A stretch of 64,000 bases of DNA from Engelhardtia mirabilis (GTDB lineage: Bacteria > Planctomycetota > UBA1135 > GCA-002686595): the NCBI RefSeq assembly GCF_007748095.1, contig NZ_CP036287.1, positions 4,960,001 to 5,024,000 of the forward strand, in the 5' to 3' direction. This document shows, piece by piece, positions 34,436-43,336 of this stretch (position 1 is the first letter of the stretch; the number at the start of each line of letters is the position of its first letter). A program made the translations under genes and the position numbers. Under the pieces are notes generated by a model. It was not told the DNA's origin. It was given only the letters and a program-made list of their open reading frames with translations, and did no database searches.

Positions 34436-36678
34436 TGGCTCGGGGCGCATCTGGCGATGGGGATCGGCGCGGGGGCGACGTCCTGGAGCGCAACGTGGAG
34501 CGGCTGCTGCGGCGCGCCTGGCGGCCCGTCGAGGTCAGCCCCGACTTTCGCGCGTCGCTCGAGCGGCGCTTCGTGGAGCGTGCGGCCCAGCGCTGGGCGC
34601 CGGTGGTCGAACGGCCGCGGTACTCCGCCGTGGGCTGGGCGATCCTCGCAGCGGCGGCGGCCCTGGCCCTGCTGCTGGGTGCTGGCGCGCTGCTCGATGG
34701 CGCGGCGGCTCCGGGGGGCGTGGGCTCCGGGAACGACCTGGCCCTCTCCGACCCGGGGTCGACCCTTGGCGACGGACAGTCCGCGGGCTCGCCCGCGGAG
34801 GCTGCCGACGAGGCTGACGAGATCGGCTCGCCCCGGGACTTCCTCGCGGGCCTGCTCGACTCCGTGGGCGACCGACGGCGCCTGCCGGCGATCCCGGGGA
34901 TCAACGCCGACGGCGCCGACGAAGCGACCGATGCCGCCAGCGGGGAGGCCGAGGATCCGGCTCGTCTGTCGATCGAGCTCTCGCTGCCCCAGGGTGGCCC
35001 GCAGCCCTCGTCGGTGCGTGCGGTGCTTCTGCGCTCGGCCCAGCTCCCGGACGTCGTCGACCCGATTCTGCTGCCGGCTTGGGGCGGCGACGAGGGCTCC
35101 GAAGCGCCGGACACGACGCGCCGCCGGACCTTCTCCGAGTTGGACGCCGGCCGCCACACCCTGCACGTCTTCGCCGGGGGCTATGCGCCCTGGCGCGGCG
35201 AGGTGGATCTGCGGCCCGGCGGACTGTTGGAGGTCGACGTGCAGCTCGAACTCGGCGGCAGAGCCCGGGGCGAGGTGCTGGACGCCGCGACCGGCGCGCC
35301 GATCGAGGGCGCTCTGATCCTCAGCGAGGAGGACCTCCCGCTGCAGGTGATCGACGCCGGGCTAGACCGCGAGCGCGACCGCGAGGTCCCCGCAGTCGTC
35401 GCCCGCAGCGACGCCGCCGGTGCCTTCGAACTCGCGCCCCTCTCGACTGGCAAGCACCGCCTGCGCGCGACAGCTCCCGGCCACGCGCCGGTCTGGATCG
35501 AGGTCGAGATCGGCGCGCGGGCCGCGGAGGACCTGCGCTTCGAGCTGCCGGCCGGCGGCACCGTCTTCGGTCGCACGGCGGACGAGTTCGGTCGGCCCCG
35601 CGTCGGCGCCGTGGTCGTCTCGAGCTACTTCGAATCACCGGGCGGCACGCGCAAGGGCTTCTACGGCGCGGCCATCACCGACGAGCGCGGCGAGTACCGC
35701 ATCGACGGCCTGCCCGCCGGGATCCACGTGGTGCTGCTGTTCGAGACCAGCGAGCCCGAGGCGCCCTCGGCCATGTTGCCGCTGGTGCTGCCAGCGGGCG
35801 GCCAGCGGCGGGTGGACTTCGTTCCGCATGACAACGGTGTCGCTTTGAGCGGGATCGTCGTCGACGCCCTGGGCGCTCCACTCGCGGGCCACGTGATCAC
35901 CCTCAGTCGCAGCCACGTCCTGGAATCGGACGCTGCCGTGGGCGACGACGACGGGATCGCTTCCTGGTCGGCGGTGACCACCGATGGCGAGGGCCGCTTC
36001 CGCTTCGAGCGCGTCGCTCCGGGCGAGTACGCCCTCTACGGCGCACCCAAGGCCGGGTCCGAGATGGTCCTGTACGACGAGGTCGATCTGCGCGCAGGCC
36101 TCGACCGAAGCGTACGCATGTCGGTGGGTTCGGCCTCCCTGGGCGGGCGCGTCACCGCCGCCGACGACGGCAGCCCGGTGCCCGACTCGACCCTGCTCCT
36201 GTTGTGCGACGACGACCGGGGCCGCCTGGTCTTCGCCGGGCGCCAGCTCACCGGCGCTGACGGCCGCTTCGCCTTCGACGGTGTCCGACCGCGGGACTAT
36301 CGCCTGCTGGTCGTGCCCGCGCGCCCGGACCTGGCGGCGACCCTGGTCGAGGATGTGCGGGTGGAACTCGGCGTCGAGCGGACGACGCTGGAACTCACGC
36401 TCGAACCCGGCGGCACGATCGAGGTCGAGTGCCGCGACCTCGAGGGCCGACCGATCGCCGACGTCGACGTGGACCTGATCGACGCCGGGGGTCTCGAGGT
36501 CTTCGACGACGGCCGGTTCCGGACCGGTCCCGACGGGCTGTCGGTGATTGAAAGTGTCGCGGACGGCCGCTGGACCGTGCGTGTGCAGGCGCCGGGCTTC
36601 GCCCGCGCGGAACGAACCATCCTCGCCGTCGCCGGCCAGACCCGGCGGGTGGAGGTCACCCTTGTCCTGGATGAATAG
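34435..36678 (+). CDS. Membrane protein with tandem transthyretin-like domains, putative anti-sigma partner
   Basis: 747 residues. The cytosolic N-terminus (about 15-60: NVERLLRRAWRPVEVSPDFR) reads like an anti-sigma or sigma-interacting helix pair, then a single transmembrane segment (SAVGWAILAAAAALALLLGA, about 65-85). The outside part is a low-complexity Asp/Ala linker followed by at least five carboxypeptidase-regulatory/transthyretin-like beta units, e.g. ARGEVLDAATGAPIEGALIL, TVFGRTADEFGRPRVGAVVV, LSGIVVDALGAPLAGHVITL, LGGRVTAADDGSPVPDSTLL, each with a YxLxGLPAG-like end. No peptidase site is present. Its coupling to the ECF gene suggests a transmembrane switch that senses an envelope or glycan ligand. 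No canonical zinc anti-sigma HxxxCxxC motif is present. Confidence 0.8.
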   Translation: MARGASGDGDRRGGDVLERNVERLLRRAWRPVEVSPDFRASLERRFVERAAQRWAPVVERPRYSAVGWAILAAAAALALLLGAGALLDGAAAPGGVGSGNDLALSDPGSTLGDGQSAGSPAEAADEADEIGSPRDFLAGLLDSVGDRRRLPAIPGINADGADEATDAASGEAEDPARLSIELSLPQGGPQPSSVRAVLLRSAQLPDVVDPILLPAWGGDEGSEAPDTTRRRTFSELDAGRHTLHVFAGGYAPWRGEVDLRPGGLLEVDVQLELGGRARGEVLDAATGAPIEGALILSEEDLPLQVIDAGLDRERDREVPAVVARSDAAGAFELAPLSTGKHRLRATAPGHAPVWIEVEIGARAAEDLRFELPAGGTVFGRTADEFGRPRVGAVVVSSYFESPGGTRKGFYGAAITDERGEYRIDGLPAGIHVVLLFETSEPEAPSAMLPLVLPAGGQRRVDFVPHDNGVALSGIVVDALGAPLAGHVITLSRSHVLESDAAVGDDDGIASWSAVTTDGEGRFRFERVAPGEYALYGAPKAGSEMVLYDEVDLRAGLDRSVRMSVGSASLGGRVTAADDGSPVPDSTLLLLCDDDRGRLVFAGRQLTGADGRFAFDGVRPRDYRLLVVPARPDLAATLVEDVRVELGVERTTLELTLEPGGTIEVECRDLEGRPIADVDVDLIDAGGLEVFDDGRFRTGPDGLSVIESVADGRWTVRVQAPGFARAERTILAVAGQTRRVEVTLVLDE

Positions 36679-37570
36679 ACCCATGAATCCCCTCTCGATC
36701 CTCGGTTTGGGCGCGTTGACCGGCGGCCTGGCCGCGGCCGGCGTCGTGCTGGTCCTGCGCCCCAGCCCCGTGGTGGAGTCCAGCTCCCCCGACGAATCGG
36801 TTCTCGCACTGCGCGCCATCGAGCAGCGGCTGGGTGCGATGGAGTCCGCCCAAGCCGAGCGCGACGCGGCCTTCGCGTCGCTCGAGGCCCGGGTCGACAT
36901 GCGCCTGGCGTCGGCCGCCCGTCAGGTCGTGCCCGTCGCGACGGCGGGGCCGGCTTCCGCCGACGAGCCCGCGGCGGGGCTCGCGCCGCCCGCGGTCGCC
37001 GTCGACAGCGAGGCCGCCGTCGACGCGCTCATGGCGCAGATCCTCGCCGCGAACTTCGGCGACGTGGAGACGGCCGAGCTGTGGAAGCGCGCCATCGACG
37101 AGGGCCTGATCGACGAGCTGGTGGCGCGCTTCGAAGCCCGCGCGGCGGCCGACCCCGACAACCCGGACGCCCAGGTGGAGCTCGGCGGCGCCTACATCCA
37201 GAAGATCCAGGAGGTCGGCAACTCGCCCCTGGCCGGGGTCTGGGCCACCAAGGCCGACGGAGCCTTCGACCGGGCCCTGGAGCTGGACGAGGACCACTGG
37301 GGCGCGCGCATGTCGAAGGCCGTCTCGCTCTCCTTCTGGCCGCCGATCTTCGGCAAGCAAGCGGAGGCCGTGAACCAGTTCGAAGTGCTGATCGACAAGC
37401 AGAAGCAGATGCCCCTCGACCCCAGTCACGAACAGCCCTACCTGCTGCTCGGCAATCTCTACTGGCAGCGCGGCGACTCGGCCAAGGCGCTCGCGATCTG
37501 GGAGGAGGGCCTGGGTTTCTTCCCGGGCTCGAAGGACCTCAGCGGCGCCCTCGCCAACCACCACGACTGA
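36671..37570 (+). CDS. Membrane-anchored TPR-type protein
   Basis: 299 residues from ATG 36671, overlapping the upstream stop by 8 nt; ATG 36683 is an alternative. One N-terminal transmembrane helix (ILGLGALTGGLAAAGVVLVL) is followed by a coiled coil (LRAIEQRLGAMESAQAERDAAFASLEAR split across the region) and then TPR-like helices: RFEARAAADPDNPDAQVELGG, FDRALELDEDHWGARM and YLLLGNLYWQRGDSAKALAIW. It is probably periplasmic-facing and mediates protein contacts. Third gene of the sigma operon (33713-37570), so it is likely part of the same regulatory unit. No enzyme motif is seen. Confidence 0.75.
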   Translation: MNRPMNPLSILGLGALTGGLAAAGVVLVLRPSPVVESSSPDESVLALRAIEQRLGAMESAQAERDAAFASLEARVDMRLASAARQVVPVATAGPASADEPAAGLAPPAVAVDSEAAVDALMAQILAANFGDVETAELWKRAIDEGLIDELVARFEARAAADPDNPDAQVELGGAYIQKIQEVGNSPLAGVWATKADGAFDRALELDEDHWGARMSKAVSLSFWPPIFGKQAEAVNQFEVLIDKQKQMPLDPSHEQPYLLLGNLYWQRGDSAKALAIWEEGLGFFPGSKDLSGALANHHD

Positions 37571-37620
37571 GATTCCCGGCGCGGCTGCCCCCCCGCGACG
37601 GGGGGGCGGCCGCGGCTCGC

Positions 37621-40260
37621 TCACTGGCCGTAGCGCACGCGGAGGGCGTTGCTCAGGGTCAAGCCACCCGGACCCGCCGGGTCGACGACGAGGACCTGCT
37701 TGAAGAGCTCGAAGCCCGCGAAGCTCGGCGGCACGGAGAAGGGGAACTGGAACTGCCCGGCGCCCGGCGCGCCGAGCGATCCCGAGAGCACCTGGACGAT
37801 GGGCGGGAAGAAGTCGCCGATCAGGACCGTGAGCCCCGGCGCGGGGAAGTCCGCGAGCAGGGCTGCGCTGGTCCCGTAGAAGTAGAACGCGGGCGCGCCA
37901 CCGGTCCCGTTGACCAGGCGCGTCGTGACCGTCTCGCCCACCACCGGTACGCCGTCGTAGCCCAACAGGGGAGTCCAACCGCCGGTGCCAGTGGCCCCGG
38001 ACCCGTACTGCTCCGTGAGCGGCGCCGTCGCGCCTTGGACCGTCCGCCCGAGGTAGAGGTGCTGGCCCGCCAGGTCCACGTCGCCGTCCGCATCCAGGTC
38101 CGCGACGAGGCGGGTGTAGGGCACCGCGAAGCAACGCTGCGGCTCGAAGCCAAGGGGACTGGCGGTGGGGATCCCACGGTAGACGCCGAGGGTGCCGTCC
38201 ACGCTCGCGACGGACGGATTCAGCAGGTCGAGGGTGCCGTCCCCGTCCACGTCGGCGGCGTAGTACTCCGAACCGAAGCTGGTGCTGGGGCAGGCCGCGC
38301 CGGTCGCGAGGAGTTGCTCTGCGCCGAAGCTGCCGCCCTGGTTGAGGCGCCCGACCAGGAGGTCCGCGCCACCGGTCTCGATTCGGCGCGCTACGAGGTC
38401 CGGGTCGCCGTCCCCGTCCAGGTCGACGAGGTCCACCGTGGTCGCGCTGATCAGGAGCTCGCTCGCGAACCTGCCGCCACCTTGGTTCCGCAGCAGCGAG
38501 AAGAGAGCCGAGGGCGTGCCGTTGGTGCCGCGCGTGACGAGGTCCGCGAGACCGTCCCCGTCGACGTCCACGACCTCCTGCAAGTAGGCGTCGGCGATGG
38601 CTTGGATCGGCCCGAAGCCCCCGGCGCCGTCGCCCGCCGACCAGTAGATCGTCGGGAGCTGGAAGGCGCCGAGGAGCGCCTGCAGCAGGTCGAGCCGACC
38701 GTCGCCGTCCACGTCCAAGAGGCCCTCTTCCTGGGCCACCAGTGGCAGCGGCACGGTCGACGTCGCGGCGGGGTCCTCGGTCCAGGTCCCAGGCGCGGTC
38801 TGGCGCAACAGGACCCGCCGCACGAAGGCCGGGGGAATGAAGGGGTGCGGGGTCGCTCCGACGTTGCAGACGAACTCCAGCCGACCGTCCCCGTCGAAGT
38901 CCGCCGGTCCGACAGCCGCCGTGAATTGCTCGTTGGGCGCCAGTCCGGGGAACGACGGATCCGCCGGCGCGAATTCCGCTGACGCGTCGTTCTCGAGCAG
39001 CGCGAGATCGCCGGCGTAGACCGCCTGGTCGAAGCCCGGCGCGAGCAGGTCGAGGTCGCCGTCGCCGTCGAGATCGAAGGCCCGGTCGACGTGGTCCAAG
39101 AAGGCGTCCGGGCCGAGGTCGAAGGTGCCGTCCCCCACCATCAGGCGCCCCGCGGCCAGGTAGTCGGCCAGGCCGTCCCCGCTCGCGTCGGCGACGGCCA
39201 CCGGCGCGTTCAAGGTCGGCACCGAGGCCGCGACCGCGAAGCTCCCGCCCAGGTTCTCGAACATGCCCCGCGGCCCGACCGCGTCGGAGTCCCCGTCGCC
39301 GTCCCAGTCGCCCGTGGCCACGACCAAGCCATCGAGCTCGCCAAAGAAGCTGGCGGGGGTCAGTTGGAGCGATCCGCTCCCATCGTTCCGCAGCCACTGC
39401 AGCGCCGAGCCGAAGCCCTGGGGTCCGGCGGACGCGGACAACACGTCCAGGTCGCCGTCGCCCTCGCGGTCGCCCAGGTGCAGCTCCGTGCTCACGAAGG
39501 CGCCCAGGCCCGTCGCGACCGGAGCGAGGAGTTGACCCGCGTTCGAGGTGAAGACCAGCGCCTTGGACTGCGAGGCCTCGAGCGCGGCGACGACGACGTC
39601 CGCGCGCCCATCACCGGTCAGGTCGCCGCAGATCAGGGGCACGCCGAACGTGTTCAGGAAGGACCCGAAGGACTGGGACGGGCCGGGTACGAGCTGGGCC
39701 CCGTCCCAGTCCCAGGGGGTCAGGGTCCAGACGCCCGAGGCCTCCGTCAGCACCGAGACCACCTCGTCGTCGCCGTCCCCGTCCAGGTCACCGGCCGCCA
39801 GGTAGGTGTATTCGGGGTGGGTCTGCGGCGCGAGCGGCGCCGTCCCTGACTCGACGAACGGACCCGTCGGAGCGCTCCACAGGGCGACAACCAGGACGCC
39901 CGAGGCAGGCGTCTCGCCACCGCGCGCGACGCAATCGAGGTCCCCGTCCCCGTCCAGGTCGGCGAGGACGGCCCGCGAGATCGCAGCGATCGAGGGCACC
40001 GACATCTGCACCGGCGCGAGGAGGTCGCCGTCCCCGTCGTTGAGGGAGAGTCGGATCGACCCGGCCGATGTCTCGAACCGATCCAGGTCCCCGTCCCCGT
40101 CCACATCGCCGAGCTGGTGCCCCACGTCGAGCAGGGGCTGGAGGGGCACGGCGCCGAAGAGCCGGGGCGCCCTGAAATGATCTCGAGCGGCGAGGGGCGC
40201 GGAGAGGACGGGAAAGGCGACCGCCAGGGTCGCGAGCCGGAGCGACGTGGTTCGGGGCAT
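37621..40260 (-). CDS. Exported VCBS/FG-GAP repeat protein
   Basis: 879 residues from ATG 40260 (ATG 40278 would add six residues). The signal peptide is LRLATLAVAFPVLSAPLAA. Nearly the whole protein is VCBS/FG-GAP type repeats with calcium-loop phrases such as GDVDGDGDLDRFET, ADLDGDGDLDCVA, GDLTGDGRADVVVA, ADFDGDGRLEFVC and VDLDGDGDPDLVARR, at roughly 45-60-residue spacing, predicting one or two beta-propellers. The final 120 residues are a beta domain (AFYFYGTSAALLADFPAPGL...) related in pattern to the recurrent C-terminal module. No catalytic site. Likely a surface protein for adhesion or ligand binding. It is convergent with the TPR gene (50-nt gap). Confidence 0.85.
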   Translation of the reverse strand: MPRTTSLRLATLAVAFPVLSAPLAARDHFRAPRLFGAVPLQPLLDVGHQLGDVDGDGDLDRFETSAGSIRLSLNDGDGDLLAPVQMSVPSIAAISRAVLADLDGDGDLDCVARGGETPASGVLVVALWSAPTGPFVESGTAPLAPQTHPEYTYLAAGDLDGDGDDEVVSVLTEASGVWTLTPWDWDGAQLVPGPSQSFGSFLNTFGVPLICGDLTGDGRADVVVAALEASQSKALVFTSNAGQLLAPVATGLGAFVSTELHLGDREGDGDLDVLSASAGPQGFGSALQWLRNDGSGSLQLTPASFFGELDGLVVATGDWDGDGDSDAVGPRGMFENLGGSFAVAASVPTLNAPVAVADASGDGLADYLAAGRLMVGDGTFDLGPDAFLDHVDRAFDLDGDGDLDLLAPGFDQAVYAGDLALLENDASAEFAPADPSFPGLAPNEQFTAAVGPADFDGDGRLEFVCNVGATPHPFIPPAFVRRVLLRQTAPGTWTEDPAATSTVPLPLVAQEEGLLDVDGDGRLDLLQALLGAFQLPTIYWSAGDGAGGFGPIQAIADAYLQEVVDVDGDGLADLVTRGTNGTPSALFSLLRNQGGGRFASELLISATTVDLVDLDGDGDPDLVARRIETGGADLLVGRLNQGGSFGAEQLLATGAACPSTSFGSEYYAADVDGDGTLDLLNPSVASVDGTLGVYRGIPTASPLGFEPQRCFAVPYTRLVADLDADGDVDLAGQHLYLGRTVQGATAPLTEQYGSGATGTGGWTPLLGYDGVPVVGETVTTRLVNGTGGAPAFYFYGTSAALLADFPAPGLTVLIGDFFPPIVQVLSGSLGAPGAGQFQFPFSVPPSFAGFELFKQVLVVDPAGPGGLTLSNALRVRYGQ

Positions 40261-40406
40261 GGATCTCACCGGAAGCAAGGATGCGGGTTGGGTGGAAGCA
40301 CAATTCGCCGGGGGTGATGCTCGCCGGGTGGGTCGCTTTCAGAAATCTGACATCCGGCCTCGGCCCGGGCCCCATCACCGGTTCCCGGGGCCCCCTCTCG
40401 GACGAC

Positions 40407-41846
40407 TCAGTCCCGCGCTGCGGCAGCACGTCGCAAGGCCCGGGCGGCGGCGACGGCCACCAGCCGATTGCCTGCTGGATTGAGGTGAACCTCGTCGCTG
40501 GTCAGCACCCCCTGCGCCGCGTCATCGAGGTTGTGAAGAGCCAACTCGTCGGCGAAACGGCGGGCCAGGTCGCACAGGACCAGGCCCCGCTCGGCGGCGA
40601 CCAGGCGGGTGCGCGCCGCGTAGTCGTCCAGCTTGCCGTCGTGGCGGTTCGTTCCCGCGCGGCGCTCCCCGATCACCGATGGCGTCGCCAGGACGACCGT
40701 CGCCCCCGATTGCTCGAGGCCGTCGACGAGCTCGCGCAGGCCGGCTTCGAAGTCTTCGATCGACGTCCCGCCGCCCCACTCCTGGTGCCAGACGTCGTTG
40801 ATCCCGATGTAGACGAAGACCAGGGTCGCGCCCTCGTCGACCACGTCCTTCCGGTAGCGCGCCAGGAGGTCGGGGACCCGGTTGCCGCTGATGCCCGCCG
40901 GGATCACCTGGGCTTCGGGACGGTGCTCGGCCAGGGCCCGACGCAAGAGGTCCACGTAGCCCTCCTCGGCGTTGCCCGCCTCGGTGATCGAATCGCCGAG
41001 GAACGCGACGCGCTCGTCCGGAGCACAGGCTTCCGCGAAGAGCCGCGCGGCCGCCGCCAACTGCGCCTTTGGATCGCGCACCTGGGCGAAGATCCAGTCC
41101 AGGCAACCCTCGCTGCCATAGGCCTGGTTCCAGACGTCGTGCCCGACGCCCGGCAGCTCGTGGTAGTCGACCTCGGCACCGGCGGCGCGCAGGGCTTCGA
41201 CCATGCGCTGTGACTGCCCCACGGCCACCATCGGGTCGTCGGCGCCGTGCCAGATCGAGAAGGGCAAGCCGGCCATGTCCGGGGCGTTCTCGACCAGCCC
41301 GCCGCCACACAGGGGCGTCGCGCTGGCGAACCAGTCCGGTCGGCGCGCGGCCAGGTCGAAGGTGCCGAAGCCGCCCAGGGAGAGGCCGGTCAAGTGGATG
41401 CGGTCGGTGTCGATCGGCTGTGTGCCCACGACTTCCCGCAGGGCGGCCATCGCGCCGCGCATCGCCGGAGTCGCCGGTGCGCCGGGCTCGAGCGCGCGGA
41501 AGCCGTCGGTGAACGTGGTCCAGGCCTGGCCCTCCGGGCACTGGGGCGCGAGGACGAAGCACGGGTACTTCGCGCGGTTCTCGGCCTTGGCCATGCGCTC
41601 GGGGAAGTGGTGCTGTTGGTTGCGGTTGTCGTCGCCGCGCTCGCCGGCGCCGTGCAGGAACAGGACCAGGGGGTAGCGCCGGCCCTCGACCAACTCGGCG
41701 GGCGGCAGCAGCAGGTAGGGCGTGCGCACGCCATCGACCTCGACCGCGCCCTCCAGGTAGACCGACTCCGGGACCGGGATCAGCGCGGGCGCCGGGTCCT
41801 GGGGCGAGCAGGACGCGAGCACGAGGGCGAGGGCGGCGATTGTCAT
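40407..41846 (-). CDS. Two-headed esterase lipoprotein (alpha/beta hydrolase + SGNH hydrolase)
   Basis: 479 residues. The leader MTIAALALVLASC has a lipobox, so it is a lipoprotein. Residues about 30-255 form an alpha/beta hydrolase of the feruloyl-/acetylxylan-esterase or PHB-depolymerase-like type: LFLHGAGERGDDN, nucleophile in LTGLSLGGFGTFDLA, Asp in WHGADDPMVA and His in GVGHDVW. Residues about 280-479 are a complete SGNH hydrolase: FLGDSITEAGN, ISGNRVPDL, YIGINDVWHQEW and the Asp-His pair in SDEVHLNPAGNRL. Both catalytic sets look intact, so one secreted protein carries two esterases of unrelated folds. Inferred role: removal of acyl or feruloyl groups from plant- or algal-type polysaccharides. 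Confidence 0.88.
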   Translation of the reverse strand: MTIAALALVLASCSPQDPAPALIPVPESVYLEGAVEVDGVRTPYLLLPPAELVEGRRYPLVLFLHGAGERGDDNRNQQHHFPERMAKAENRAKYPCFVLAPQCPEGQAWTTFTDGFRALEPGAPATPAMRGAMAALREVVGTQPIDTDRIHLTGLSLGGFGTFDLAARRPDWFASATPLCGGGLVENAPDMAGLPFSIWHGADDPMVAVGQSQRMVEALRAAGAEVDYHELPGVGHDVWNQAYGSEGCLDWIFAQVRDPKAQLAAAARLFAEACAPDERVAFLGDSITEAGNAEEGYVDLLRRALAEHRPEAQVIPAGISGNRVPDLLARYRKDVVDEGATLVFVYIGINDVWHQEWGGGTSIEDFEAGLRELVDGLEQSGATVVLATPSVIGERRAGTNRHDGKLDDYAARTRLVAAERGLVLCDLARRFADELALHNLDDAAQGVLTSDEVHLNPAGNRLVAVAAARALRRAAAARD

Positions 41847-41908
41847 GGGCGTGTTGCGTCCGCTGGGGGGATAGCCGTGGGAGTGGAGCAGGAGGCTATG
41901 GTCGCGGC

Positions 41909-42328
41909 ATGAAGTCCCACCGCCAAGAGCTGACCTTCGAAGTGCCCGAGCGCCGGGGCTTCCTCAACATCACTCCCCAGGTCGAAGCCGCGGTCCGAGC
42001 GAGCGGGGTGCGCGAGGGCCTGTGCCTGGTCAATGCCATGCATATCACCGCCAGCGTCTTCATCAACGACGACGAGGCCGGCCTGCTGCACGACTACGAG
42101 CGCTGGCTGGAGCAGCTCGCGCCCCACGCCCCCACCTCCCACTATCGCCACAACGACACCGGCGAGGACAACGGGGACGCCCACCTCAAGCGCCAGGTCA
42201 TGGGCCGCGAGGTGGTCGTGGCGATCACCGGTGGCCAGCTCGACTTCGGGACCTGGGAGCGGATCTTCTACGGGGAGTTCGACGGACGGCGCCCCAAGCG
42301 CGTGCTGATCAAGGTCATCGGCGAGTAG
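41909..42328 (+). CDS. YjbQ/UPF0047 family protein
   Basis: 139 residues from ATG 41909; GGAGG lies about 14 nt upstream. Family features are LVNAMHITASVFINDDEAGLL (the His-Thr/Ala pocket), then APHAPTSHYRHNDTGEDNGDAH and LKRQVMGREVVVAITGG with the terminal IFYGEFDG. UPF0047 proteins are small cytosolic trimers with weak thiamine-phosphate synthase activity, true role unsettled. Length fits the family (about 135-140). Divergent from the two-headed esterase (62-nt gap). It is followed by several hairpins and then yceI on the same strand. Confidence 0.92.
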   Translation: MKSHRQELTFEVPERRGFLNITPQVEAAVRASGVREGLCLVNAMHITASVFINDDEAGLLHDYERWLEQLAPHAPTSHYRHNDTGEDNGDAHLKRQVMGREVVVAITGGQLDFGTWERIFYGEFDGRRPKRVLIKVIGE

Positions 42329-42397
42329 TCGACATCGGGGCTGGAGTCGGGCCCCCCCGCCGACTAGACAGGACGGCCGAAATCCCGCTTCGGTGGT

Positions 42398-42479
42398 CCG
42401 GATCCCCGCGGATCCGGCCGCCGGGCGGACGGCCGTCACGGCTCGCCCTCCGAGGGCGTACTCGGGCTCAGCCCGAGTA
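42398..42479 (+). terminator. Cluster of strong hairpins after yjbQ
   Basis: Two perfect hairpins occur: CCGGATCC/GGATCCGG (42398-42417, loop CCGC) and TACTCGGGCT/AGCCCGAGTA (42459-42479, one-base centre), with a weaker GCCCTC/GAGGGC between. No T-run. They probably mark the end of the yjbQ transcript, or a processed 5' leader for yceI. Confidence 0.4.
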
Positions 42480-42522
42480 GAGCCGACCGATCGGCCCCTG
42501 GCGGCCCCGACGGCCCCGTCGA

Positions 42523-42580
42523 TTCCCGTCCCACCGCTTCCCGTCCCACCGCTTCCCGTCCCACGAAGTCCCGTCCAACC
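42523..42580. repeat. 15-bp tandem repeat abutting the yceI start codon
   Basis: TTCCCGTCCCACCGC is repeated at 42523 and 42538, with a diverged third copy at 42553 and a partial fourth (GTCCCGTCCAACC) that ends directly at ATG 42581. It occupies the place of a ribosome-binding site. Copy-number change would alter leader length without shifting the reading frame. Pyrimidine-rich on the coding strand. Confidence 0.8.
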
Positions 42581-43192
42581 ATGCTCAACCGTCTCCTCCT
42601 CGCCGGCGGCGCCCTTGTCGCGACCGCCGCCGCACTGCTCATCGCCCCCGCCCCGGCCGTCGCCGTCGCCCCGGTCAACACCGAAGGCGCGACCTACGAC
42701 ATCGACGCCGGGCACAGCTCGATCCACTTCGACGTCGAGCACCTGGGTCTCTCCCGCGCCTGGGGCCGCTTCAACGAGTTCGAAGGCAGCTTCACGTCCG
42801 GCGAGAAGGCCGCGGACATGTCGGTCGAGCTGACGGTCAAGACCGCCACGGTCGACACCAACAACCCCAAGCGCGACGAGCACCTGCGCTCGGCCGACTT
42901 CTTCAACGCAGCCCAGTTCCCCGAGATGAAGTTCGTCTCGACCGCGGTCAAGAAGAAGCGTGACGGCCAGTGGGACCTGGAGGGCAACCTGACCATGCTC
43001 GGCACCACCGCGAAGGTCGCGGCCGAGCTGACCATGGTCGGCAGCGGCGAGGACCCCTGGGGCGGTACCCGCGCCGGTTACACCGCCACGTTCACCGTCG
43101 ATCGCACTGACTTCGGAATGGACGCCTACGAGGGCACCCTGGGCAACGAGGTCAACGTGCGCGTGGACCTCGAGGGCGTGCTGCGTAAGTAG
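42581..43192 (+). CDS. YceI-family periplasmic lipid-binding-like protein
   Basis: 203 residues from ATG 42581. Signal peptide LLLAGGALVATAAALLIAPAPAVA. The mature part has the YceI pattern: YDIDAGHSSIHFDVEHLGLS at the start, SFTSGEKAADMSVELTV, TNNPKRDEHLRSADFFNAAQFPEM (cut short here; the RDEHL-SADFF signature), LTMLGTTAKVAAEL and TVDRTDFGMDAYEGTLGNEV at the end. YceI proteins are lipocalin-like beta-barrels that bind polyprenoid or quinone-like lipids in the periplasm. Length is normal. The 15-bp repeat replaces any visible Shine-Dalgarno site. A GGACCC/GGGTCC hairpin (43192-43205) overlaps the stop region. Confidence 0.93.
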   Translation: MLNRLLLAGGALVATAAALLIAPAPAVAVAPVNTEGATYDIDAGHSSIHFDVEHLGLSRAWGRFNEFEGSFTSGEKAADMSVELTVKTATVDTNNPKRDEHLRSADFFNAAQFPEMKFVSTAVKKKRDGQWDLEGNLTMLGTTAKVAAELTMVGSGEDPWGGTRAGYTATFTVDRTDFGMDAYEGTLGNEVNVRVDLEGVLRK

Positions 43193-43336
43193 GACCCACG
43201 GGTCCCTCTCGAGGGTCCAGTGTCCTGACCGGCGTCGGGTGCGAGCTGCTCGCTCCCGGCGCCGTTTTCAAAGCCGCGCAGCTCGCCGCTGGCGTGCTGA
43301 CCGACCGTTGAACCCTTCCGCCGACCCGCGAGAGCG

